In this document: positions 52,503-59,891 of the stretch, piece by piece
How the letters are laid out: every line of letters begins with the position of its first letter
How positions within the stretch are numbered: position 1 is the stretch's first letter
NCBI GenBank assembly: GCA_934446455.1
Contig: CAKSEE010000010.1
Span: 1 to 64,000 of the forward strand
Length of the DNA: 64,000 bases
Source: an uncultured Oscillospiraceae bacterium
Lineage (GTDB): Bacteria; Bacillota; Clostridia; Oscillospirales; Ruminococcaceae
Direction: 5' to 3'
The notes under the pieces: generated by a model
What the model was told of the DNA's origin: nothing
Seen by the model: the letters and a program-made list of their open reading frames with translations, nothing else
Databases searched by the model: none
Position numbers and translations under genes: made by a program

Positions 52503-54569
52503 TTACCGCAGCAGCCTTGTCATGCTCTTTCCGGAAATCAGCATTGTAGAGCCGTTGTGAAGAAGCGCCGCAGTCGCGGGGGGGATAAGCCCCACAGCGC
52601 CCAGCGCGATAAGCGCGGCGTTGAAGCCGACAATGAATCGGTAGTTGGCGTTGATACGCTCCATAAGCGCGCAGCTGAGCTTTCTGAGCGTGACAAGCTC
52701 GGTGAGCGAATCGTTGCAGAGCGTTATATCCGCAGCCTCGCGTGCAATGTCGGAGCCTGCGCACATTGCAACGGACACGTCCGCCGCTGCGAGCGCGGGG
52801 GTATCGTTCACGCCGTCGCCCACCATGATAACGCGCCTGCCCTCGGCTCTGAGCGTGTTTACGTACTCGTGCTTGAACGCGGGCAGCACCTGCGATACCC
52901 ACACGTCGGGCTTAAGCTCGTCCGCGGCGCGTTTTGCGGCGGCGTCGGAGTCGCCCGTGAGCATACATACGCGCGTTATGCCGCTTTGCCGCAGCTGCTC
53001 TATTACCTCGGCTGCCTCGGGGCGCACGGGGTCGTTTATCACAAGCATACCCGCAAGAACGCCGCCTGCCGCAAGGAATATCGAGCTGCTTGTGCCGCTG
53101 CGTTCGTCGATAAGCGCCTGCTGCTCCGGTGTTAGCGGCACGCCCTCGTCCTCGAAAACAAAGTGCGCAGAGCCGATTATTGCGCGCTGCCCGTTGAGCT
53201 TAGTCACGATTCCGTGAGCCACGAGGTATTCCACCTCTGCGTGCTCCTCGTCGTGATTGAGTCCCTCCTGCCGCGCTTTTTCAACAACGGCGGATGCCAC
53301 GCTGTGCGGGAAGTGCTCCTCAAGGCACGCGGCGGTGCGAAGAACGTAATCGCGCTCGAATCCGCCGAACGGCACAACGTCCGTTACCGTGGGGCAGGCG
53401 TGGGTAAGCGTGCCCGTTTTGTCGAACACGATAGTGTCCGCCTGCGCGTACGCTTCAAGGTACTTGCCGCCCTTCACAGCCATGCCGTGTTCTGCCGCCT
53501 CGCGCATTGCGGAGATAACGGATATCGGCGTGGAGAGCTTTATCGCGCAGGAGAAGTCCACCATAAGCACGGACACCGCCTTTGTTACGCTGCCCGTAAG
53601 CAGCAGCGTAAGCCCGAAGCCTAAGAAGCTGTACGGCACGATGCTGTCCGCAAGCCGCTCCGCCTTGCTCTGTACGCCCGCCTTAAGGTTCTCGGAGTCC
53701 TCGATAAGCCTGATTATCTCCTGTAAGCGCGACCCGTCCGAGAGCGCCCCTACCTCTATGAGAAGCCTGCCCGCTTCAACGGTCGTCCCCGCGAAAACGC
53801 TGTCGCCGCGGCTGCGGCATACAGGCTCGCTTTCGCCCGTCATCGCGGACTGGTTGACCATCGCCTCGTTTTCGCATACCGTGCCGTCAAACGGGATAAC
53901 GCACCCCGCCTGCACAAGTATCTTGTCGCCGACCTTTACGCTCTCGCACGGCAGCTGCTTCATTCCGTCCCCGGTCTGAACCCACACGCTGTCAACGTGC
54001 AGCGCAAGCTGCTCTGAAAGCGCAAGCCGCGTGCGCGAGCGCGTGTAGTCCTCAAGCAGCTCGGACAGGCGCAGCATGAACATTACCGAGGAAGCCGTAG
54101 CTGCGTTTCCGCTGAGAATGGAAGCGGTTATCGCCGTGCCGTCAAGCACCGCAACGTTCATACGCAGCGAAAGCAGGCTGTCAAGCGCCTTAACGGCGTA
54201 TTTCACCGCCTGTATAAGCGTGAGCGCAGTCCTTACCGGCGTTGGCAGCAGCTTTGTAAGGAAGCGTCTTACAACCATGCTTTCAAGGTCTTTTATGAAC
54301 TGCTCGTCTGCCTCGTCCGTTGCGGGCGGGTCTGCCTCGGGCAGGGCGCGGCGGTCGAGCGCGGCTATCTCGTCAAGCACTGCCTGCCGCGCGCCGCTGT
54401 CGTACATTACAAGTATGCTGCCCGTGCGGTAATTCGTCTGAATACTCTGCACAAAGGCGAGCGCGCCGAGCTTTTCGGCAATGCCGCACGCCTGTCTTTT
54501 TGTGAACGCGTAGTCGCCGCAGCGCACTCTCAGGCGGTTGTGTGCGTCGTAAACAACGACTGTTTTCAT
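52503..54569 (-). CDS. P1B-type heavy-metal ATPase, variant TM6 motif
   Basis: 688 residues. A degenerate N-terminal HMA-like domain (about 1-70, no CxxC) is followed by the actuator TGES loop (MTGESEP), the phosphorylation site DKTGTLTH, the ATP-binding HP motif (EEHFPHSVA) and GDGVND. The metal-site helix reads FSCAIKLSTP where CPC/SPC is usual, so the hallmark Pro is missing; the C-terminal HNGSTMLISG helix is present. The ATG overlaps the DUF6110 gene by four bases. The DtxR-like box in the leader suggests export of iron or manganese. Metal assignment is inferred. Confidence 0.9.
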   Translation of the reverse strand: MKTVVVYDAHNRLRVRCGDYAFTKRQACGIAEKLGALAFVQSIQTNYRTGSILVMYDSGARQAVLDEIAALDRRALPEADPPATDEADEQFIKDLESMVVRRFLTKLLPTPVRTALTLIQAVKYAVKALDSLLSLRMNVAVLDGTAITASILSGNAATASSVMFMLRLSELLEDYTRSRTRLALSEQLALHVDSVWVQTGDGMKQLPCESVKVGDKILVQAGCVIPFDGTVCENEAMVNQSAMTGESEPVCRSRGDSVFAGTTVEAGRLLIEVGALSDGSRLQEIIRLIEDSENLKAGVQSKAERLADSIVPYSFLGFGLTLLLTGSVTKAVSVLMVDFSCAIKLSTPISVISAMREAAEHGMAVKGGKYLEAYAQADTIVFDKTGTLTHACPTVTDVVPFGGFERDYVLRTAACLEEHFPHSVASAVVEKARQEGLNHDEEHAEVEYLVAHGIVTKLNGQRAIIGSAHFVFEDEGVPLTPEQQALIDERSGTSSSIFLAAGGVLAGMLVINDPVRPEAAEVIEQLRQSGITRVCMLTGDSDAAAKRAADELKPDVWVSQVLPAFKHEYVNTLRAEGRRVIMVGDGVNDTPALAAADVSVAMCAGSDIAREAADITLCNDSLTELVTLRKLSCALMERINANYRFIVGFNAALIALGAVGLIPPATAALLHNGSTMLISGKSMTRLLR

Positions 54570-54784
54570 GCCTTGTCAGCTTCCTCGTCAAATACGGCGT
54601 CCTGTGCGTCCTCGCGAATCTTCGCAAGCTCTGCGGCAGCGTCGTTTCTGAGTTTCATTCCGCCCGATACCACTTTAACGCAGCCATCGTGGAAGGTCTT
54701 GCTTTTAAGGAACTTCACGCCTGCTGTTGCGGCGAGAACGCCGAGAGCAAAAAAGCCGAGCTTCTGGTTCTTGATGAATTTCAT
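54566..54784 (-). CDS. DUF6110-family small membrane protein
   Basis: 72 residues: one N-terminal membrane helix (KLGFFALGVLAATAGVKFL) and a helical, charged C-terminal part (MKLRNDAAAELAKIREDAQDAV). It matches the small proteins found just before P-type metal ATPases in Clostridia (DUF6110). The ATG at 54784 has AAAGGA upstream; an in-frame codon seven residues earlier is less likely. Its stop overlaps the ATPase start (ATGA). Probable accessory subunit or regulator of the ATPase. Confidence 0.82.
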   Translation of the reverse strand: MKFIKNQKLGFFALGVLAATAGVKFLKSKTFHDGCVKVVSGGMKLRNDAAAELAKIREDAQDAVFDEEADKA

Positions 54785-54810
54785 GATTAACGTCCTTTCT
54801 GTCATTCGAC

Positions 54811-54834
54811 ATAATGTTAGACTAGGCTAACATT
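54811..54834 (-). promoter_or_regulatory. DtxR-like operator in the ATPase leader
   Basis: TAATGTTAG (54811-54819), six bases, CTAACATTA (54826-54834): a perfect 9-6-9 inverted repeat with the GTTAG-N6-CTAAC core seen after the feo -10 box. It sits in the leader about 35-55 bases after the expected transcription start, where a bound repressor would block elongation. Confidence 0.85.
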
Positions 54835-54871
54835 ATTGGCTATTTATGACCGCATTCCTGCGGATAATGAA

Positions 54872-54900
54872 AGTATAGCATATCTCCGAAAAAAAGTCAA
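54872..54900 (-). promoter_or_regulatory. Promoter of the DUF6110-ATPase operon
   Basis: On the minus strand TTGACT (54895-54900), 17 bases, TATACT (54872-54877). Confidence 0.85.
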
Positions 54901-54926
54901 TGATAATTTGCAGCGTTATTCTGATG

Positions 54927-55439
54927 TCAGACGGGCGGCGCCCTTACCGTGCGCACCTCGTCGCTGCCTCCGAACTCCACTATCTCTCGCACAATGCTTT
55001 TCCCTGTAAGGTGAACGTGGACAGAGTCGTTGTCGTGGCGCGTTCTGCCTGTTATTTCAAGCGCGGATACGCCCTTTGAAAAGTCCATGTCCTCAAACTC
55101 GAGCGTTACGTTGTTGCCTATGCCAAGCACGCTGCCGCCCGATATTTCAGAGCTGTCGCCGTGGTCGAGATCTGCGTCTGCCGCGCCGGTGAACTGATAC
55201 GCCCCGAGCCGCGGCGTGAACACAAATCCGCCGAAATACAGCTGCACGCTGTCCTCGCCGTTATAGGAGAGGGTGCGCCTGTATACGCCGCAGGACGTTT
55301 CGTAGAGCCTGTTTGAGTCGTATATCAGCCGGTCGTGCGGGATATCCACCGCGTGAAATTCATGACCTGCGGCTTCCTCGGGGGAAATGCCCGCCGCCGC
55401 CTTTGCAAAGAGCCGGTTGTCATTAAAAAGCTGTTTCAT
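54927..55439 (-). pseudogene. Internally deleted GH2 remnant
   Basis: 170 residues, open but made of two distant parts of a GH2 enzyme like the one at 6716-10138. The first ~70 residues match its N-terminus: LFNDNRLF with LFNDGWQF, VDIPHDRLIYD with VELPHDWLVGD, CGVYRR with DGWYRK. The rest, from DADLDHGDSSEISG, matches its last CBM-like module: SVLGIGNNVTLEFEDMDF with SIVGIGNNVILTCNALDF. The ~950 residues in between, including both catalytic Glu, are gone and the frame was kept. It may still make a small carbohydrate-binding protein, but it cannot be an enzyme. It is upstream of, and divergent from, the injection-system promoter. Confidence 0.85.
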
Positions 55440-55617
55440 ATGTCACCTCGCAGATGTTGGGCGAGTGCCCTTACGGATTATTTTATAGTATATGGGAGCG
55501 TTGTCAATATCAATGTTTGAATCAAATGTAGTTATTTTAGTGTGTTCGTACAAATATAATTGAATGGATAATATTTCCACGTGGAACTTTTCAACATGAG
55601 AGTAGTGCTAGAAGTTG
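55440..55617. promoter_or_regulatory. Intergenic region with 12-bp TTCCACGTGGAA palindrome
   Basis: AT-rich, 178 bases before the injection-system promoter boxes. The palindrome is at 55575-55586. Its core CCACGTGG and flank TT...AAC resemble the chromosomal parS site (TGTTtCACGTGaAACA) at 12-13 of 16 positions, with the outer bases differing. No other structure stands out. Confidence 0.4.
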
Positions 55618-55684
55618 CAATTTGGCGCGAAATTACGACAATTTGGTAAAATCGCTTGACTTTTTGGAACAGGCTCTGTATAAT
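55618..55684 (+). promoter_or_regulatory. Two-box activator site and promoter of the injection-system cluster
   Basis: CAATTTGGCG at 55618 and CAATTTGGTA at 55639 (21 bp apart); TTGACT (55656-55661) begins exactly 17 bp after the start of the second box; 17 bases later TATAAT (55679-55684). Identical geometry to 27428-27494 and 32234-32277. The spacing of two direct repeats by two helical turns upstream of -35 is typical of LytTR-family activators (CAnTT cores). Confidence 0.88.
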
Positions 55685-55757
55685 TGAATTGTATTTAATT
55701 TCCGCATATGTATGCCGTATTGAGTTTTCTCATGCGAGCGGATAAAAGGGAGCAGCT

Positions 55758-56891
55758 ATGGAACACGCCTTTGTCAGAAAAAAACGCCGTGCGGACAGGC
55801 TGCCTGAGAGCGCCTCAGCGCAAAGACAGGCTCTTTTCGCGCAGATAGGCACGTCGGCGGGGCGAGGGGAAAGCAAATCCCGCGACCCCGCATATATGGC
55901 GGGAATGCAGTTCCGCAGGACGTTTGACGCGGTGGGCGCGGGCAACAGGCTCATGCAGCGGGAAGAACGCGAGCACAGGCGCGGGGAGCGGGAAAGCTCC
56001 ATGCCGCCCGAGCGTGAGCGCGAGCTTCGCAGAAAGCACGATTCTCCCGTATACAGACATTCGCGCAGAAAGCTCGCCGAGGGCAGCTTCTGCGACAGGT
56101 TCGCTTCCTACGCGTTCAGCGGGGGGAAGCTTGCCGCTGCCGTGCTGGAGGGCAGGGGAGAGCTTATGCTCACAAGCTGCATGGAGCGCGCGGCAGGCAA
56201 TGCAAAGCAGAAAAAGGTGCTTGCGGAAAGCGCCGCAGAGCGCCGTCTTGACGGACGTCCCGCGAGGGTCGTTACAAACGGCGACGCGCATTCCGCCGTG
56301 GGGCTTGTGGTAAGCTCGATACAGAGCGCCACGAGAACGCTCGATACGATACGCGCCCTTGCCGAGGGCAGCGGCTCGTCGCCCGACAGCCTGCTTGAGC
56401 AGCGCGGCGTTGACACCATGCGCGAGCTTTATCCGTTCATGCGGCTTAAAGAGGACGACGCGTTCATAGCGCGCTGCAAAACGCGGCTTAAGGAGCTTGA
56501 CGGCGATGTTTCGCAGCAGGCTCTTTCGGAGCGGCAGGCGGTGAACGCCGCGCTTATAAAGGCGCAGGCGGTGCGCGGGCAAAAAAAGGCGCAGCAGCGC
56601 AGCTTTCTCACAAAGCTTGCGGAAATGCGCGCGAACGCCGCGCGGGCGGAGGAGCTTTTCAGCTCCGACGGGTTTGCTGAGTACATAGCGCAGCGCGTTT
56701 CGGGTGCGCACACGGCGGACGACCCGCCCGAAAAGCGCCGCAGGAGAGCGCAGAGAGCGCAGGAGGTGCTTGAAGCGGCAGTCCCCACGGGAGAGCAGGT
56801 GGCAGATGGAAAGCAAGAGCCTGACGCAGCGCGCGGCGAAGCAGGACAGACAGCCGAAGAAAAGCGCGGCGAAACGCAGCGTACTGTCTGA
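55758..56891 (+). CDS. eCIS-cluster protein 1, unknown function
   Basis: 377 residues, strongly charged and rich in Arg, Glu, Ala and Ser, with no signal peptide or membrane segment. The N-terminal ~110 residues are basic and probably disordered (KKRRADRLPES, REEREHRRGERE); the middle is helical (AAAVLEGRGELMLTSCMERAAG, LVVSSIQSATRTLDTIRALAEG); the tail is low complexity. I do not recognise a family. It is the first gene after the promoter of the contractile injection cluster; some eCIS clusters place regulatory or cargo-related genes here. GGGAGCAGCT lies before the ATG. It overlaps the next gene by 86 bases. Confidence 0.8.
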   Translation: MEHAFVRKKRRADRLPESASAQRQALFAQIGTSAGRGESKSRDPAYMAGMQFRRTFDAVGAGNRLMQREEREHRRGERESSMPPERERELRRKHDSPVYRHSRRKLAEGSFCDRFASYAFSGGKLAAAVLEGRGELMLTSCMERAAGNAKQKKVLAESAAERRLDGRPARVVTNGDAHSAVGLVVSSIQSATRTLDTIRALAEGSGSSPDSLLEQRGVDTMRELYPFMRLKEDDAFIARCKTRLKELDGDVSQQALSERQAVNAALIKAQAVRGQKKAQQRSFLTKLAEMRANAARAEELFSSDGFAEYIAQRVSGAHTADDPPEKRRRRAQRAQEVLEAAVPTGEQVADGKQEPDAARGEAGQTAEEKRGETQRTV

Positions 56892-57192
56892 CGAGGCGCT
56901 TACGGCGCTTGCCGCAGCGGTATCTGGCAGGGCGGAATGCTCGCAGCTTTTCGCGGGAGGCGCACAGGCGCTGCAAAGCGTGCCCAACGGGGCGCTGCTT
57001 GCCGCGGTAATGCCGCAGGAGAATGCGGCGGCGCAGTATTCTGCGGTGATGACGGGAGCGCAGCCGCCGAGGTTCGCGCCCGCGCCCGAGACGGCGCTCG
57101 GGGTAGTGCCGCAGGGCTTTTCGCCCGCGCAGCCGCCGAGGTTCGCGCCCGCGCCCGAGTGCGCGTTTGACGCCGCCGCGGGGCTGCTTTAA
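56806..57192 (+). CDS. eCIS-cluster protein 2, Pro/Ala-rich, unknown function
   Basis: 128 residues from ATG at 56806 (GGAGAGCAGG upstream), in a different frame inside the end of gene 1. The N-terminus is basic (SLTQRAAKQDRQPKKSAAKR) and the C-terminus holds two copies of QPPRFAPAPE (about residues 88-97 and 111-120). Longer overlap than usual, but the length, ribosome site and operon order support a real gene. No family recognised. Could be a small structural or cargo-adapter protein. Confidence 0.65.
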   Translation: MESKSLTQRAAKQDRQPKKSAAKRSVLSDEALTALAAAVSGRAECSQLFAGGAQALQSVPNGALLAAVMPQENAAAQYSAVMTGAQPPRFAPAPETALGVVPQGFSPAQPPRFAPAPECAFDAAAGLL

Positions 57193-57203
57193 CGGGAGGG
57201 CGT

Positions 57204-57617
57204 ATGCTTGAAACGGTGAAGAGAATGCTCGCGGCGCACGGCATAGCCTTTGCGGAGGACGGCGGGCAGCTGCAGCTTACGGTGCGCTGCGGCGAACACC
57301 CGCTCGAAACGGTGATAGCCGAGGACGAGGAGTGCTTTCTGCGGTGCTGGGCAAGACTTCCGTGGAAAGTCTGCGTAGATGTGCGCGCGGCGCTTTTAGA
57401 GGAGCTTAACGCGGTGAACGCGGGGCTTCGCGCGGGGTGCGCGATGATTCTTGACGATTACGTCGTATTTAGGTACGGCGCTTATATAATTGACGAATAT
57501 ACCGCCGAGGAAGCGGCGGCGGACCTGTTTGTGTGCTGCGTGGCGTTTGCCGACGGCTGCTGGGACAGGGTTCGCGCCGTACTCATGCGGGGAGAGGGTA
57601 GCAGCAATGGCATTTGA
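57204..57617 (+). CDS. YbjN-like protein in the eCIS cluster
   Basis: 137 residues. The sequence LEELNAVNAGLRAGCAMILDD...FRYGAYIID and the acidic C-terminal helix match the YbjN fold, related to type III secretion chaperones. Such proteins may guard assembly or effector proteins. GGGAGGG precedes the ATG, 12 bases after the preceding gene, and it overlaps the AAA gene by 11 bases. The chaperone role here is inferred from fold and context. Confidence 0.75.
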   Translation: MLETVKRMLAAHGIAFAEDGGQLQLTVRCGEHPLETVIAEDEECFLRCWARLPWKVCVDVRAALLEELNAVNAGLRAGCAMILDDYVVFRYGAYIIDEYTAEEAAADLFVCCVAFADGCWDRVRAVLMRGEGSSNGI

Positions 57618-59757
57618 TTATTCGTTATATAAAACGCCCTATTCCTCGCAGACGGAAATGCTTGCGGACTATTCTGCGCTGCTTGACCAGCACATATACT
57701 ACCTGTACAAGTACCACGCGTGGCTCTGCCCCGACGGCGGGCTGCAAAAGGTAATGGGCGTGGTGGTATCGCGCGAGGAGTTTGAATGCAGCCTTATGAA
57801 CGCCTCGGACCTTACGGCGTACGCGGGGCTTACCGACGGCGAGTGCGCCGAGCTTGAAAAAACGCGCGCGTACTTTATCAGCCGTCTTTCCCTCTCTGAG
57901 GGAATGCCTGCGGCGGTGGCTGCGGACAGGCTCGGGCTTGACGCTTTCGAGCTTATGGCGGCGCTGTGCCTTGTATGCTGCGAGCTCAACAGAAAATACG
58001 AAAAGCTCTTTGTTTATTTACAGGACGATGTTACGGCGCGCACGCCGACCGTTGAAACGCTTATAAGGCTCTTTGCGGAGCCGAAAAGCGCCGTGTCCGA
58101 CTACTTTGGATATTTCGCGGAGGACGGCGTTTTAATGCGCTTTGTGTGTACGGCGGGAGAGGGCGCGCTGTGTTCAAGGCGGCTGCGGCTGTCCGCGCAG
58201 GTGTTCGGGTTTATCACGGGCACGGCGTCTGCGGGGGAGGATTTCGACCCCGCGCAGGGGCTGCACCCGATGTACATAAACGCGCACATCGCCGAAAACA
58301 TCGCCCGCGCGCTCACGCTTGGCGCGGACAGCACCGCGCTTGTGCTGCTGAGCGGCAAAACGGGCAGCGGCAGGAGATTCGCGGCAAAGCACGCGGCGGC
58401 TTCGCAGGGGAGAGGGCTTGTGTTCCTTTCAGCGAGAGAGCTTCTCGGGCAGGAAACGCTCGCGGAGCGCTTCAACGCGGCGCTGTGCAGATGTATGCTG
58501 TACCGCAGATACCTGTGCCTTACGGAGCTTGAGGAGCTGCTTGAGGAGGACTGCTCGCAGCAGCTCAACGCGCTCACAAAGCTCATAAATCAGAGCGTGG
58601 GCTTTTTCGGCGGCTGCGTTTTCGCGGTATCGCAGGAAAAGTGGTACGAGGCTGCGTTGGGGCGAGGCATGGTAAAGCTCGATTTTGAGATACCCGAAAC
58701 CAACGAGGGCGAGCGGCTGATACTCTGGGAGCGCTTTATGGCGCAGGGCAGCTTCTCGCGTGATATAGACCGCCGCGAAATGGCGGCGAAATTCCGCTTT
58801 ACGGCGGGGCAGGTGTGCGGCGCGGTGCGCAGGAGCATAGACGTGTCGCGCATGGCGGGCGAGAGCGAGGTGTCCGTAAGGACGCTGCACGACAGCTGCT
58901 ACGCGCAGGTAGTCGTGGGGCTGGACTCGCTTGCAAGCCCGATAAAGCCCGCTTACGGCTGGGAGGACCTTGTTCTCCCCGAGAGCGAGGTGCGGCTGCT
59001 TAAAGAGGCGTGCGCGCACGTAAAATACCGCCACACGGTTTATACCGAGTGGGACTTCGGCAGGCGCGCGGCTTACGGCAGGGGGTTGTCGGTGCTGTTT
59101 TCGGGCCCGCCCGGCACGGGAAAGACCATGGCGGCGCAGGTCGTCACGAATCAGCTCAATATGCAGATGTACAAGATACAGCTTTCGCAGATAGTGAGCA
59201 AGTACATAGGCGAAACCGAAAAGAACCTGCGGCGGGTGTTCACCGAGGCGAAAAACGCCAACTGCATTCTTTTCTTCGACGAGATGGACGCGCTCTTCGG
59301 AAAGCGTTCGGAGGTCAAGGATTCGCACGACAGGAACGCCAACGTTGAAACGGCGTACCTTCTCCAGCAGATGGAGGAGTACGACGGCGTTGTGCTTATG
59401 GCGACCAACCTGCTTCAGAACATCGACGAGGCGTTCATGCGGCGCATAAATTTCGTTGTGTCGTTCCCGTTCCCCGACGAGGGGACGCGGCTGATGCTGT
59501 GGCGCAAAATGCTTGAAACAAGCGCGCCCGTGTCTACGGACGTGGATCTTAAGTTCCTTGCGGACAACTTCAAGCTTGCGGGCGGCAACATCAAGAACTG
59601 CGCGGTGCACGCGGCGTTCCTTGCCGCAGCGGAGGGTTCTGAGATAACCATGCGCCACCTTGTGCGCAGCGTAGTCGCCGAGCAGCGAAAGAACAACGTT
59701 GTGGTGCTTCGCGAGGAGCTTAAGGAGTATGCCGATATGGTTTTCGGCGAAAGGTAA
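57607..59757 (+). CDS. Tandem AAA+ ATPase of the contractile injection system
   Basis: 716 residues. Two AAA modules: the first has a degenerate P-loop SGKTGSGRRFA (about residue 250), in which the essential Lys-Ser/Thr is replaced; the second is intact, with Walker A SGPPGTGKT (about 500), Walker B ILFFDEMDALFG (about 555) and a following arginine-finger region (AFMRRINFVVSFPFPDEGTR). The N-terminal ~230 residues are helical. An AAA ATPase of this kind (Afp15/Cis15-like) is a hallmark of eCIS clusters and is thought to act in assembly or sheath handling. Start at 57607 after GAGAGGG; it overlaps the YbjN-like gene. Confidence 0.88.
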   Translation: MAFDYSLYKTPYSSQTEMLADYSALLDQHIYYLYKYHAWLCPDGGLQKVMGVVVSREEFECSLMNASDLTAYAGLTDGECAELEKTRAYFISRLSLSEGMPAAVAADRLGLDAFELMAALCLVCCELNRKYEKLFVYLQDDVTARTPTVETLIRLFAEPKSAVSDYFGYFAEDGVLMRFVCTAGEGALCSRRLRLSAQVFGFITGTASAGEDFDPAQGLHPMYINAHIAENIARALTLGADSTALVLLSGKTGSGRRFAAKHAAASQGRGLVFLSARELLGQETLAERFNAALCRCMLYRRYLCLTELEELLEEDCSQQLNALTKLINQSVGFFGGCVFAVSQEKWYEAALGRGMVKLDFEIPETNEGERLILWERFMAQGSFSRDIDRREMAAKFRFTAGQVCGAVRRSIDVSRMAGESEVSVRTLHDSCYAQVVVGLDSLASPIKPAYGWEDLVLPESEVRLLKEACAHVKYRHTVYTEWDFGRRAAYGRGLSVLFSGPPGTGKTMAAQVVTNQLNMQMYKIQLSQIVSKYIGETEKNLRRVFTEAKNANCILFFDEMDALFGKRSEVKDSHDRNANVETAYLLQQMEEYDGVVLMATNLLQNIDEAFMRRINFVVSFPFPDEGTRLMLWRKMLETSAPVSTDVDLKFLADNFKLAGGNIKNCAVHAAFLAAAEGSEITMRHLVRSVVAEQRKNNVVVLREELKEYADMVFGER

Positions 59758-59774
59758 TTATGTGCTCTGACCCG

Positions 59775-59891
59775 TGTTGCGCGGGTTTGACAATAAACAA
59801 CATTCTATGAGAGGAGGTACTGGTCTTATGCAGGCGGTCAGGCGCGGGGCGGTCCCGCTGCAGACCCTAAAAGATGAGGCCAGGAACAATT
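59775..59891 (+). promoter_or_regulatory. Leader before the sheath gene with short upstream ORF
   Basis: A hairpin ACCCGTG/CGCGGGT (about 59769-59786) is followed by a strong GAGGAGG ribosome site (about 59812-59818) and an ATG at 59828 that opens a 32-codon frame ending at 59926, past the sheath start in another frame. The sheath ATG itself (59892) has only AGGAACA upstream. This could couple or tune sheath translation. Confidence 0.45.
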
